From Allocoprococcus sp004560705 (GTDB lineage: Bacteria > Bacillota > Clostridia > Lachnospirales > Lachnospiraceae): DNA of 64,000 nt. Each line of letters begins with the position of its first letter. Positions within the stretch are counted from its first letter, which is position 1. This document shows positions 41,987 to 49,516 of the stretch, in pieces. A program made the translations under genes and the position numbers. Under the pieces are notes generated by a model. The model did no database searches and was not told the origin of the DNA. It was given only the letters and a program-made list of their open reading frames with translations. The DNA lies in contig NZ_JBQHTK010000018.1 in assembly GCF_052065755.1 (NCBI RefSeq), positions 1 to 64,000 on the forward strand, read 5' to 3'.

Positions 41987-42729
41987 ATGTTAGTCGAAAA
42001 GAGCGTAAAAGAAGCGTTGATTGATTACGCGAAAGGCAGAAAAGTAGTTGTGCTGCAGTGTTCCGAAGACGGGAAGATGGATGCAAATCTGTTATACGAT
42101 TTTCTGGAATACGATAATAATAAGTATCTGGTCGATGTGCCGGCTGTTGTAAATCCGGAGTTTGAAGCAGCTGTGCAGGACATGATGAAAGGCTCGGAAG
42201 TGATTACACCAGCCGAAGAGGATGTGAATGAAGAGCCGGCAGAATCCGAAGTGGAGGAATCTGAATCTGCGAATGATGAGGACGGGGAGGAAAAGCAGCT
42301 CCCCCCCCCCCAACAGCGCCGGAACTGGAAAAAGAAGAGGTAGTTCCGGCGAATAATAGCAAGAAGAAAGAATATGATCCGGAAGTGCTGAGACGGTATG
42401 TGATTGACGGAAAGTCTAACAAAGAGATCGCCGAACTGATGAAAGTTAGTGTGGGAACAATAAAAAACTGGGTGTATGAAAATGGTCTCACCGGCTTTCG
42501 GACGCGTGGAGGAGGAAGAAAAGAACCGCAGCGCGGAGATGGAGATAATTCCGATCGGCATCTGTGCCGGTCCTGTCGGTACCGTGATGGACTGGCGACA
42601 GCAAGGGGCGGATGTAATTATCTTGCTATCGTTGGCCACAGTAGAGGGTGCAATGTCGAGAACTGTAATGTGTACGAAAAAGGTAAAAAAGTAACGAAGA
42701 AAGAAGCAATGCGTTTGCGCGAGGTGTAA
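41987..42729 (+). pseudogene. HTH/zinc regulatory-type protein, frameshifted at an 11-C run
   Basis: ATG 41987 has AGGGAGAG upstream. The frame gives an acidic N-terminal half, then meets a run of 11 C at 42301-42311 and ends at TAG 42343. With one more C (or two fewer), reading continues without a stop through PEVLRRYVIDGKSNKEIAEL and MKVSVGTIKNWVYENGL (a helix-turn-helix) to a Cys-rich tail (HLCRSCRYRD, NCNVYEKGKK), ending at TAA 42729: 247 residues in total. The break exactly at a homopolymer suggests slippage, either a real frame mutation, phase variation, or a sequencing error. In the given sequence it is split. Confidence 0.65.
42301..42311 (+). repeat. Homopolymer run of 11 C within a coding region
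   Basis: Eleven consecutive C directly at the point where the two halves of the 41987-42729 gene part. Homopolymers of this length are prone to slipped-strand mispairing. Confidence 0.9.
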
Positions 42730-42731
42730 GA

Positions 42732-43091
42732 ATGGGATGGGCAGACAAAGAACTTAAGAAGCATAAAATACGCAAGCTGGTCGAACAGGCGATGAAAGAT
42801 CCGAAGTACGACGCAGAGAGAAAGGAAATGTTTTATGATTACTACTTGATGTCACTCAACGCATTTCTTCTGATCAGCGTGGACTTCATGCACCGGAAGC
42901 TTGGTTTTGGCCAGAAACGGATTATGAAGTTTTTGGAATTCGCGCTGGCTCAGATGCAATTCGTGCAGGAAGATGAGGATTATTTCCGTCTGATGAACGA
43001 AGAGCTTGAAAAAGAAGTTGGTGTTAATGTACTAGGGGAAATGACGAAAGGAGAAAAACATGATGACAGAACACATCACAACGAAGATTAA
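42732..43091 (+). CDS. Hypothetical phage protein
   Basis: A 119-residue helical protein (KELKKHKIRKLVEQAMKDPK, YYLMSLNAFLLISVDFMHRK), 2 bases after the previous gene. It overlaps the next gene by 32 bases. The sequence GFGQKRIMKFLEFALAQMQ echoes a segment of the 40073-40597 product (GFGKKRLNRLKES), suggesting a distant relationship. Function unknown. Confidence 0.6.
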   Translation: MGWADKELKKHKIRKLVEQAMKDPKYDAERKEMFYDYYLMSLNAFLLISVDFMHRKLGFGQKRIMKFLEFALAQMQFVQEDEDYFRLMNEELEKEVGVNVLGEMTKGEKHDDRTHHNED

Positions 43092-43377
43092 AGAAGAACT
43101 AAAGAAGATGAACAACTCAAAAGATCCGGGATATACAAAGACGTATATCCCTTGGAGAAACAATGACGGATTCTCGGTCGAATGCATAAGAAAGGATGAT
43201 GATTCGGTATTGATAGATGAGGACGGCGATGTGGTGGACGATAGCAGCGGAGAGGCCGTGGGATTTAGCGTTTACTATCAGAGGGATGGGAAGGATTTTG
43301 ATTGCTGTTCGCTTGATTGCTTTCTTGATGATCGGGAAATGAAGCAGATTGATGAGTTTGTGAAGATGTATGCGTAG
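43060..43377 (+). CDS. Hypothetical phage protein
   Basis: A 105-residue acidic soluble protein (VECIRKDDDSVLIDEDGDVV, CCSLDCFLDDREMKQIDEFV). It has AAGGAG about 8 bases before ATG 43060 or 43063; the exact start is ambiguous. Overlaps the previous gene. No family recognised. Confidence 0.6.
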   Translation: MMTEHITTKIKEELKKMNNSKDPGYTKTYIPWRNNDGFSVECIRKDDDSVLIDEDGDVVDDSSGEAVGFSVYYQRDGKDFDCCSLDCFLDDREMKQIDEFVKMYA

Positions 43378-43391
43378 GGGAGGAATGAAAG

Positions 43392-43718
43392 ATGGAAAGA
43401 CTAACAGCTTGGAGTGATTATGGAGCATATTTCCCGAAGTGCTTTGAAAAGCCGTGTGGTGGAAACGGACCAGAAAATGATTGTGACGACTGCAATTTTA
43501 TGGTGGATGTATGCCGGAAATTGGCGCAGTATGAAGATATTGGCACTCTGGAAGAAGTCCGGGAAGCTGTTTAGAAACAGAAGGCAAAGAAGGCAGAAAA
43601 AATAAGTAAAGGATACAAGCTGAGATTTGGTACATGCCATTGCTGTGAAAGAAGAATATCTACTGTAGAAGGCGGGAATTATTGCCAGAATTGTGGACAA
43701 AGATTGGAGTGGAGATAG
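43392..43718 (+). pseudogene. Cys-rich small phage protein interrupted by an amber stop
   Basis: ATG 43392 opens a 60-residue ORF (MERLTAWSDYGAYFPKCFEK, then NDCDDCNFMVDVCRKLAQYE), a widespread type in Lachnospiraceae phages, ending at TAG 43572. The same frame continues for 48 more codons, to TAG 43716, with Lys-rich linker and a zinc ribbon (GTCHCCERRISTV, NYCQNCGQRLEW). Related phage proteins carry this ribbon at the C-terminus of the same polypeptide, so the first TAG probably interrupts a former single gene. Readthrough or separate translation is less likely, as the second part has no start with a ribosome site. Confidence 0.55.
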
Positions 43719-43720
43719 TT

Positions 43721-44434
43721 ATGAGAAAAGAGACAATTAGAATAAGTGAAAGAGATTTGATGTTCGTGGTTGGTGGCCAATTGTTTGATCAAGCACCGAA
43801 TAGACAGCCAAGAAAGGCGGAAATCATTATGCAGAAGATGAGAGATGCTTTTCGGTCAGAAGCCTATAACAATAACGAATATTATACAGTTACCATTGAG
43901 CCAAATAATTTGTATGATTGGCTGAATGATAAATTATTTTCGATTCCGGAGTTCCAGGAACTGAATTTGACGCAGGAAGAATACGAAAATGGAGTATCTG
44001 TCGATGATGAGGGAAGACCGGAATTTGCTTTTACAACAAGATATGATGTGTACGATTCAGAATCTTGGAGAAGGGATTTTATTGATCTGGATGCCTTTGT
44101 GCGAAACGCATACAATAAGCTGTTTGTAGTAATGGAATCTGACGAGGATTGTTTCTGCTGTATACATCAAGACAAAGCCGCGGAATCTGCGCTTGACTGT
44201 GGAAATTCAGACTTCTGCAAAGAATGCATAGTGAATCCGAATCTGAAAAACCATTACGAGGTATGCAGGCAACCAAGAGGAAAATACACATTTGCATGTA
44301 AATACAATTGTTTCAAGAACCGGTACATATGCTGCGAAGAATGTGACGAGAAAGATAATTGTATTCATAGATGCGATGCAGAATCTAAAAGTTGTGGAAA
44401 TGCGATAAACAGGAGAAAGATACAGGAGGAGTAG
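43721..44434 (+). CDS. Hypothetical Cys-rich phage protein
   Basis: A 237-residue protein. ATG 43721 is selected for its GGAG 7 bases upstream, just after the previous gene's stop. The N-terminal half is alpha/beta with no known motif (TIRISERDLMFVVGGQLFDQ). The C-terminal 90 residues contain about 16 Cys in clustered pairs (CFCCIH, FCKECI, YICCEECDEKDNC), suggesting several zinc sites. Function unknown. Confidence 0.6.
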   Translation: MRKETIRISERDLMFVVGGQLFDQAPNRQPRKAEIIMQKMRDAFRSEAYNNNEYYTVTIEPNNLYDWLNDKLFSIPEFQELNLTQEEYENGVSVDDEGRPEFAFTTRYDVYDSESWRRDFIDLDAFVRNAYNKLFVVMESDEDCFCCIHQDKAAESALDCGNSDFCKECIVNPNLKNHYEVCRQPRGKYTFACKYNCFKNRYICCEECDEKDNCIHRCDAESKSCGNAINRRKIQEE

Positions 44435-44438
44435 GAAG

Positions 44439-44627
44439 ATGAACAATAGAAAATTAAAATTCTGCCCAGACCTTACGCAGGTAGTATGGGAAAAAGCAAT
44501 GATGGTAGGGCATGGAGACTATCAGAGAATTCAATTAAATGAGTGCATCAAAGAACAATGTGCTGCTTACTGCGAGGATGATGGGAAATGCCACAAATAC
44601 ATGAACGATGTAGAAATGGAGAAATAG
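44439..44627 (+). CDS. Small Cys-containing phage protein
   Basis: A 62-residue protein (MNNRKLKFCPDLTQVVWEKA, NECIKEQCAAYCEDDGKCHK) with a CxxxC-x3-C-type cluster that may bind zinc. It follows the previous gene by 4 bases with a ribosome site GAGGAGTAGG. Function unknown. Confidence 0.55.
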   Translation: MNNRKLKFCPDLTQVVWEKAMMVGHGDYQRIQLNECIKEQCAAYCEDDGKCHKYMNDVEMEK

Positions 44628-44630
44628 CAG

Positions 44631-45029
44631 ATGATTGATGAGAAGAAGCTGATTGAAGAACTTGAAAAAATATTTGAAACAGACGAGCAGAATATAGATT
44701 GTACGCTATCTGACTTCGCATATCATGTATTTGATTGCATAAAAGCACAGCCGAAATTCGGTGAGTGGATCCCGTGCAGTGAGCGGTTGCCGGACGATAG
44801 AGATAACAGATTTTATATGTGTACTGTTGAAAACCATGAAGAAGACCCACCTATGTTCTGCCAATATGAAGAGGAATATGGTTTTGGTTTCTGGAATGAT
44901 ATTTACGATGAACATACTTTAGGATTTGTTGATTCAGAGTTCAAAACCAATGAAGAACTTGGGTATGAAAAAGTTATTGCATGGCAACCACTTCCAGAAC
45001 CGTACCGTACAGAAAAGGAGAGTGAGTAG
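44631..45029 (+). CDS. DUF551-domain phage protein
   Basis: A 132-residue protein. The C-terminal half carries the DUF551 signature: GEWIPCSERLPDDRD near the start and VIAWQPLPEPY near the end. The N-terminal helix (KKLIEELEKIFETDEQN) is typical of phage versions. DUF551 proteins are common in phage accessory regions; their function is not known. Confidence 0.8.
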   Translation: MIDEKKLIEELEKIFETDEQNIDCTLSDFAYHVFDCIKAQPKFGEWIPCSERLPDDRDNRFYMCTVENHEEDPPMFCQYEEEYGFGFWNDIYDEHTLGFVDSEFKTNEELGYEKVIAWQPLPEPYRTEKESE

Positions 45030-45030
45030 A

Positions 45031-45195
45031 TTGAATGAAGCAGAAGTCCAGTATAAACAGTATTGCAAAGTATATGCAAGACAGCATAACATATCACTTG
45101 AAGAAGCGAAGAAGCACCGGATGTGCGAAGAATACAAAAAGTACTGTGAAGAGATATTCGGTTGTAGAATATCTGAGGAGGAGGGGGTACGTTGA
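45031..45195 (+). CDS. 54-residue phage protein
   Basis: TTG 45031 follows the previous stop by 1 base, with AAAGGAG 11 bases upstream. The product (YKQYCKVYARQHNISLEEAK, KYCEEIFGCRISEEEGVR) is helical and charged. It overlaps the next gene's TTG start at 45192. Unknown function. Confidence 0.5.
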   Translation: MNEAEVQYKQYCKVYARQHNISLEEAKKHRMCEEYKKYCEEIFGCRISEEEGVR

Positions 45196-45374
45196 ACCAG
45201 GAAGGATACAGAGATCCGACTGCGGAGAAAGCTATGAGGGAATATAACCGGATGCCGCACAGGATGAGGGAAGCGCTGACTGCGATGCAGAACGTGGCAA
45301 GCCTCATGGGTTTTGAGCTGGTGGAAGTCCGGGATAAGAGGACAGGCAGGTTGTATAAATGTGATAGGGAGTGA
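45192..45374 (+). CDS. 60-residue phage protein
   Basis: TTG 45192 lies after GGAGGAGGGG and overlaps the previous stop. The product (DPTAEKAMREYNRMPHRMRE, then LTAMQNVASLMGFELVEVRD) is a short helical protein seen near late regulators in Firmicutes phages. Function unknown. Confidence 0.55.
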   Translation: MNQEGYRDPTAEKAMREYNRMPHRMREALTAMQNVASLMGFELVEVRDKRTGRLYKCDRE

Positions 45375-45379
45375 TGTAA

Positions 45380-45796
45380 GTGGTGGAAGCAATGACTAAG
45401 GATAGGCTTTTGGCGTATAGGAGCAAAAGAGAAGAAATTAGAGAATTGGAGTATACATTGGAAAACAGATGGAAGAGTGAAACGCTGATTGGAAACAATG
45501 TTATATTCGATTACAGCAAGGGATATCCAATGCCACAGTCTGTAGTCGGTTTTGATTATAAAAGATATGAGCGCCTTCAGGATCGTGATCTGAGACGTAA
45601 ATCAGACCTGGAGAAAGAATGCGCAGAAATAGAGGATTTTGTAGATCGCATACAAGACAGTATCACGAGAAGAATATTTAAGATCTATTTCATTGATGGG
45701 AAAAAACCGGTAAAGCAGAAGGAAGTCGCAAAAAAAGTGCACTTGGACCAGAGCAACGTGAGTAGAAAAATCGATGAATATTTAAACATCGCATAG
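45380..45796 (+). CDS. Phage late-transcription regulator (sigma-like/DUF1492-type HTH)
   Basis: A 138-residue protein with an N-terminal coiled coil (SKREEIRELEYTLENRWKSE) and a C-terminal sigma-region-4-like helix-turn-helix (ITRRIFKIYFIDGKKPVKQK, EVAKKVHLDQSNVSRKIDEY). This arrangement is typical of regulators at the end of the early operon that turn on the late packaging and structural genes. GTG 45380 has GGGAGTG upstream. It is followed by a terminator. Confidence 0.8.
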   Translation: MVEAMTKDRLLAYRSKREEIRELEYTLENRWKSETLIGNNVIFDYSKGYPMPQSVVGFDYKRYERLQDRDLRRKSDLEKECAEIEDFVDRIQDSITRRIFKIYFIDGKKPVKQKEVAKKVHLDQSNVSRKIDEYLNIA

Positions 45797-45896
45797 CATG
45801 CATACGATACATATTTATAATAACAATAGAGCCAACAGGCGAAAACCTAACGGCTCAAAAAACTTCCTTCGTTAATTTAAGATTGAACCCCCAAAA

Positions 45897-45936
45897 GCAC
45901 CCTGTTTGTCATTGATTCAAATGGGGTGTTTTTATT
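45897..45936 (+). terminator. Terminator after the late regulator
   Basis: CACCCTGTTTG pairs with CAAATGGGGTG (one mismatch), then TTTTTATT. It closes the early operon ahead of the AT-rich cargo pair. Confidence 0.7.
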
Positions 45937-46003
45937 GCATAATGTCGGAAAAAGGGATATTATGGAAGTAGGGTTCGGTGTAAGGTAGAGCGGAGGAAAA
46001 AGA

Positions 46004-46918
46004 ATGGCTGAGAAAAAAGTAATATATTTTGGAAAGGTTAACATTATTTCGAGTCACGTTTACAAAATGTACGATTCGGAGTATGATTTTTATGATGTTC
46101 TTCTGCCAGTCTTAATAAACATCAAGGACGGATTAGAATATGAATACCGTTTTACTCAGATGTATGATGAAAAGATGGTAGAAGTCTCTTACAATTACGT
46201 GATGAGAATAAAAGAAAAAACGGATACTTATGTTTACGGGTATTTAAATAAAAAAGGAAGAGTTCCGTACAAGACAGAGAGTATTTCGGGTGAACTTGTG
46301 ACAGAGTATATTGATAATACCGAAAGAATTGAATTCTATTATGATGTATTTAAAGAAAAGATTGGTTATTATACTTCGATCAGATTTGGTCATAAAGAGA
46401 TTCTAGACGTTTTCGAGCATATGTTGAATTCAATTTTCAAAGACGAAGAAGATGCGATGATGTTTTCTGTAAGTAGGTATACGAATGGACTCGATGTTAA
46501 AAATATTGAAAAAGAATTACAGAGTATTGGAAATATCCAGAAGTTAAAATTCACCTTCAAGCCAATAAATCCGGATACAGAACTACGAGAAAGCATCTTA
46601 AAAAATGGAATAGAAAGACTCGAAGAATTTGAAGACGCAAATCTATCTATTAAGCATGTAGAATTATATGCTGCAAGCAGAATGGGATTAAATATTGAAT
46701 CAAACATAGTAAGAGAACAAATAGATTATGCGAATTCAATAAATAGTAATGTGTCATTTGAAAAATCTACAGGAAATGGATATGTAAAAGTAGAGGCTGT
46801 CGGCAGTGATGGAATTACCCATAGTACAGAAGATAAGGCTCCGGTAAAAAAAGAAATAAATAATATTATAGATTTTAAAAGTGCGTGTCAAGAACTTATA
46901 AATAAAGGAAATTCCTAA
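46004..46918 (+). CDS. Cargo protein of unknown function, first of an AT-rich pair
   Basis: A 304-residue soluble protein with no signal peptide. The N-terminal 100 residues look beta-rich (VIYFGKVNIISSHVYKMYDS, EYRFTQMYDEKMVEVSYNYV). A middle region (RFGHKEILDVFEHMLNSIF) leads to KLKFTFKPINPDTELRE and a helical C-terminus. I do not recognise the family. AT content is visibly higher than in the phage genes on either side, indicating separate acquisition. It lies between the late regulator's terminator and terminase, a frequent site for phage cargo. It ends 13 bases before the membrane-protein gene. Confidence 0.6.
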   Translation: MAEKKVIYFGKVNIISSHVYKMYDSEYDFYDVLLPVLINIKDGLEYEYRFTQMYDEKMVEVSYNYVMRIKEKTDTYVYGYLNKKGRVPYKTESISGELVTEYIDNTERIEFYYDVFKEKIGYYTSIRFGHKEILDVFEHMLNSIFKDEEDAMMFSVSRYTNGLDVKNIEKELQSIGNIQKLKFTFKPINPDTELRESILKNGIERLEEFEDANLSIKHVELYAASRMGLNIESNIVREQIDYANSINSNVSFEKSTGNGYVKVEAVGSDGITHSTEDKAPVKKEINNIIDFKSACQELINKGNS

Positions 46919-46931
46919 AGGGTTTGGTTTG

Positions 46932-47645
46932 ATGAATAATAAAATAAAGGATTTCGTTAATTTTAAAGAAAAAGAAGTGCAATATTCATTTTCCCTTAGT
47001 GTTGTAATTATCCTCATAATGCATCATTTAAAAATATATGATAATTTTTATGCGATACAGGATATGATTATTCAAATTATGGAAACTGTACTTGGTGGAA
47101 TAATTGGTTTATTAGGATTTTCGATAGGTGGAATTGCCATTATCGTGACGCTTTTTTCGAAAGAAGAAATAATTTCTATAGAAGAAATAAATGGCGAGAA
47201 TGCAATTGAAATATTCTTAAATAGTTATGTGTTTTTGTCTGAGAGTATTGCTTTTGAAGTAGTTTGTATTATCGGTATATTATTGTGCGTTATTAGTGAA
47301 GAAAAACTAATAAAAGAAACAGCTTTTTGGGCAATATCTTGGGTCTTAATATACCATTTACTTTTCAATATCTTCTATTTAGTTTCACTTGTTGTCAACT
47401 GTGTAGGATTGTATAAGATAAAACAAATATATGGCAAATTAATAAAGTCAGAAGAGGCATTTAAAAATAATATTGATGATGTTCGAATTGATTTTTTGCT
47501 ATCTACGATGATGAATATTTGCAAGTGTTCTCAAGATGAAATGGCTGAGTATATGATTGAATTTGTAAATAGCAGGAAGTTGGATAACGCAAACAAAATC
47601 GAGAATTACATAAAGAGTAAATATGGGAGTAAAAGAGACGAATGA
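46932..47645 (+). CDS. Multi-pass membrane protein, second of the AT-rich pair
   Basis: A 237-residue protein with about four membrane helices: YSFSLSVVIILIMHHLKI, the long Gly-rich TVLGGIIGLLGFSIGGIAII, FEVVCIIGILLCVI and WVLIYHLLFNIFYLVSLVV. A cytoplasmic C-terminal helical domain of about 80 residues follows. ATG 46932 is taken, with TTG 46929 just before it as an alternative. It is AT-rich like its upstream partner and closed by a terminator. A soluble sensor plus a membrane effector would be a typical abortive-infection design, but no family was recognised. Confidence 0.6.
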   Translation: MNNKIKDFVNFKEKEVQYSFSLSVVIILIMHHLKIYDNFYAIQDMIIQIMETVLGGIIGLLGFSIGGIAIIVTLFSKEEIISIEEINGENAIEIFLNSYVFLSESIAFEVVCIIGILLCVISEEKLIKETAFWAISWVLIYHLLFNIFYLVSLVVNCVGLYKIKQIYGKLIKSEEAFKNNIDDVRIDFLLSTMMNICKCSQDEMAEYMIEFVNSRKLDNANKIENYIKSKYGSKRDE

Positions 47646-47701
47646 TCAATAAACTTAAGACGCCATTTAGAATGTCTTTCAGATGAGACAAAATTTGAAC
47701 C

Positions 47702-47731
47702 AAGCACTTGGTAAAAACCAGGTGCTTTTTC
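47702..47731 (+). terminator. Terminator after the cargo pair
   Basis: AAGCACTTGGT pairs with ACCAGGTGCTT (one G-T pair) followed by TTTTC. It isolates the cargo pair from the terminase operon. Confidence 0.75.
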
Positions 47732-47757
47732 TATGTGAAGAAAGGTGGTGAGCCAAA

Positions 47758-48285
47758 GTGACAGACAAACAGAAAATATTTGCAGATGAATACCTGATTG
47801 ATTTGAATGCCACTCGGGCTTACCGTGTAGCGTATCCAAACGTAAAAAAAGATGAAACGGCAGCACAGGCTGGAAGTAGGATGTTGAGAAATGTCAAGGT
47901 TGCGAAATATATTTCAGACCGAATGAAAGAACGCCAGGAGCGAACAGAGGTCACGCAGGATCGTGTTGTCCGGGAACTTGCAGCATCTGCATTCGCGAAA
48001 GTGACAGACTATGTTGAACTACGCGGAGGAAGAGTTGTAATAAAAGATACCAGCCAACTGGAGGACAACCAGATCCGGGCTATTGCAGGAATCAAGGAAG
48101 GCGCGAACGGCATCGAGATAAAGCTGAATGATAAAGAGAAGGCATTAGAGCTTCTCGGGCGTCACCTAGGCATGTGGAATGACAAACTGGATGTTAAGAC
48201 TCCGGCAATTGACGATTCCATAAAAGAAATGGAGGCATACTTTGAACAGCGAAAAGCAAGCGGTTCTGGACCTCCTGTGGAATGA
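47758..48285 (+). CDS. terS: Terminase small subunit
   Basis: A 175-residue DNA-recognition subunit of the packaging motor. The N-terminus (KQKIFADEYLIDLNATRAYR) followed by QAGSRMLRNVKVAKYISDRM is the classic terminase-small helix-turn-helix region; ELLGRHLGMWNDKL is the usual C-terminal piece. It starts at GTG 47758 with AAAGGTGG upstream. Overlaps the large subunit gene by 44 bases. Confidence 0.92.
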   Translation: MTDKQKIFADEYLIDLNATRAYRVAYPNVKKDETAAQAGSRMLRNVKVAKYISDRMKERQERTEVTQDRVVRELAASAFAKVTDYVELRGGRVVIKDTSQLEDNQIRAIAGIKEGANGIEIKLNDKEKALELLGRHLGMWNDKLDVKTPAIDDSIKEMEAYFEQRKASGSGPPVE

Positions 48286-49516
48286 ACCATATAAAATTGG
48301 ACACTGGGTAGGATTTAAAGACCTGACTACTTTACACAATGAGTGGTTGAGGTCTTTTTTGTATGCTGATGCTGATCAGACGCTGCTTGCGCATCGCGGT
48401 TCGTACAAGACGACAGATCTATCTCTGTTTCTGGCAATACATACTGTGATCAAGCCAAACGAAAATGTGATGTTCTTCCGGAAGACGGATGATGACGTTA
48501 CTGAGGTTCTGACGCAGTCGCAGAAGATATTAAAGAGCGGCGCAATGCAGAGTGTTGTTCGCGATCTGTATGGAACCGAATTGGATTTGATAAAGGAGAA
48601 CAATTCCGAAATACATACAAATCTATGCACATCCACAAAGGGCGTGTCCCAGGTAGTAGGACTTGGTATCGGGACTAGCATTACCGGTAAGCATGCCGAT
48701 ATCGTTGTGACGGATGACATTGTGAATTTGAAGGATCGTATCAGCAAGGCTGAGCGTGAGCGGACAAAGATTCAGTACATGGAGCTCCAGAATATCTGCA
48801 ACCGTGGTGGGCGTTTCATCAACACTGGGACGCCCTGGCATAAAGAAGATGCAATATCGATCATGCCAAATGTTCGAAAGTACGACTGCTATTCTACCGG
48901 ACTGATCAAAAGAGACAAACTGGAAGAATTGCGGCAGAGCATGAGCGATAGCTTGTTTGCTGCTAATTATGAGCTGAAGCACATCGCAGATAAAGATGCC
49001 ATGTTTAAGGAACCGAAGTTCACGAAAGAAAAAGAGCTGATCTACAACGGCGTAGCTCATATAGATGCTGCTTATGACGGAGCTGACGGTACGGCATACA
49101 CGATCTTCCATAAGATCTCGGATGGGCGGATCGTTGGATTTGGAAAGCGGTGGGACAAGCATGTGGACGACTGCTTATCCGAAATTGGAGTTTATCACAA
49201 GATGTTCCGCGCCGGCTCAATATCTTGCGAAAAGAATGCTGATAAGGGATATCTGGCCAAGGAGCTGCGCGGACTCGGATACAGTGTAAATCCATACGAC
49301 GAATCGATGAATAAATTTGTGAAGATATCGACTTATCTTCGAAGCAATTGGAAGAATATTGTCTGGTTGGAAGATACGGATCCGGAATATATCAATGAAA
49401 TTCTTGATTATTCAGAACATGCAGAACACGATGATTCGCCGGACAGTGCGGCAAGCTTATTGCGGTCACTTGAAAAGAAAAAACCGAGATACAATCCAGT
49501 AATGGGAGGGATATAA
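48242..49516 (+). CDS. terL: Terminase large subunit
   Basis: A 424-residue packaging ATPase and nuclease. The ATPase motif A is LLAHRGSYKTTDLSLFLAIH, Walker B is ADIVVTDDIV, and the coupling motif is NTGTPWHKED. The nuclease domain has VAHIDAAYDGADGTAYTIF and a late PDSAASLLRS with acidic residues. TTG 48242, after GGAGG, lies inside the small subunit gene. The terminase type suggests a headful-packaging phage. No HNH gene is next to it. Confidence 0.92.
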   Translation: MNSEKQAVLDLLWNEPYKIGHWVGFKDLTTLHNEWLRSFLYADADQTLLAHRGSYKTTDLSLFLAIHTVIKPNENVMFFRKTDDDVTEVLTQSQKILKSGAMQSVVRDLYGTELDLIKENNSEIHTNLCTSTKGVSQVVGLGIGTSITGKHADIVVTDDIVNLKDRISKAERERTKIQYMELQNICNRGGRFINTGTPWHKEDAISIMPNVRKYDCYSTGLIKRDKLEELRQSMSDSLFAANYELKHIADKDAMFKEPKFTKEKELIYNGVAHIDAAYDGADGTAYTIFHKISDGRIVGFGKRWDKHVDDCLSEIGVYHKMFRAGSISCEKNADKGYLAKELRGLGYSVNPYDESMNKFVKISTYLRSNWKNIVWLEDTDPEYINEILDYSEHAEHDDSPDSAASLLRSLEKKKPRYNPVMGGI

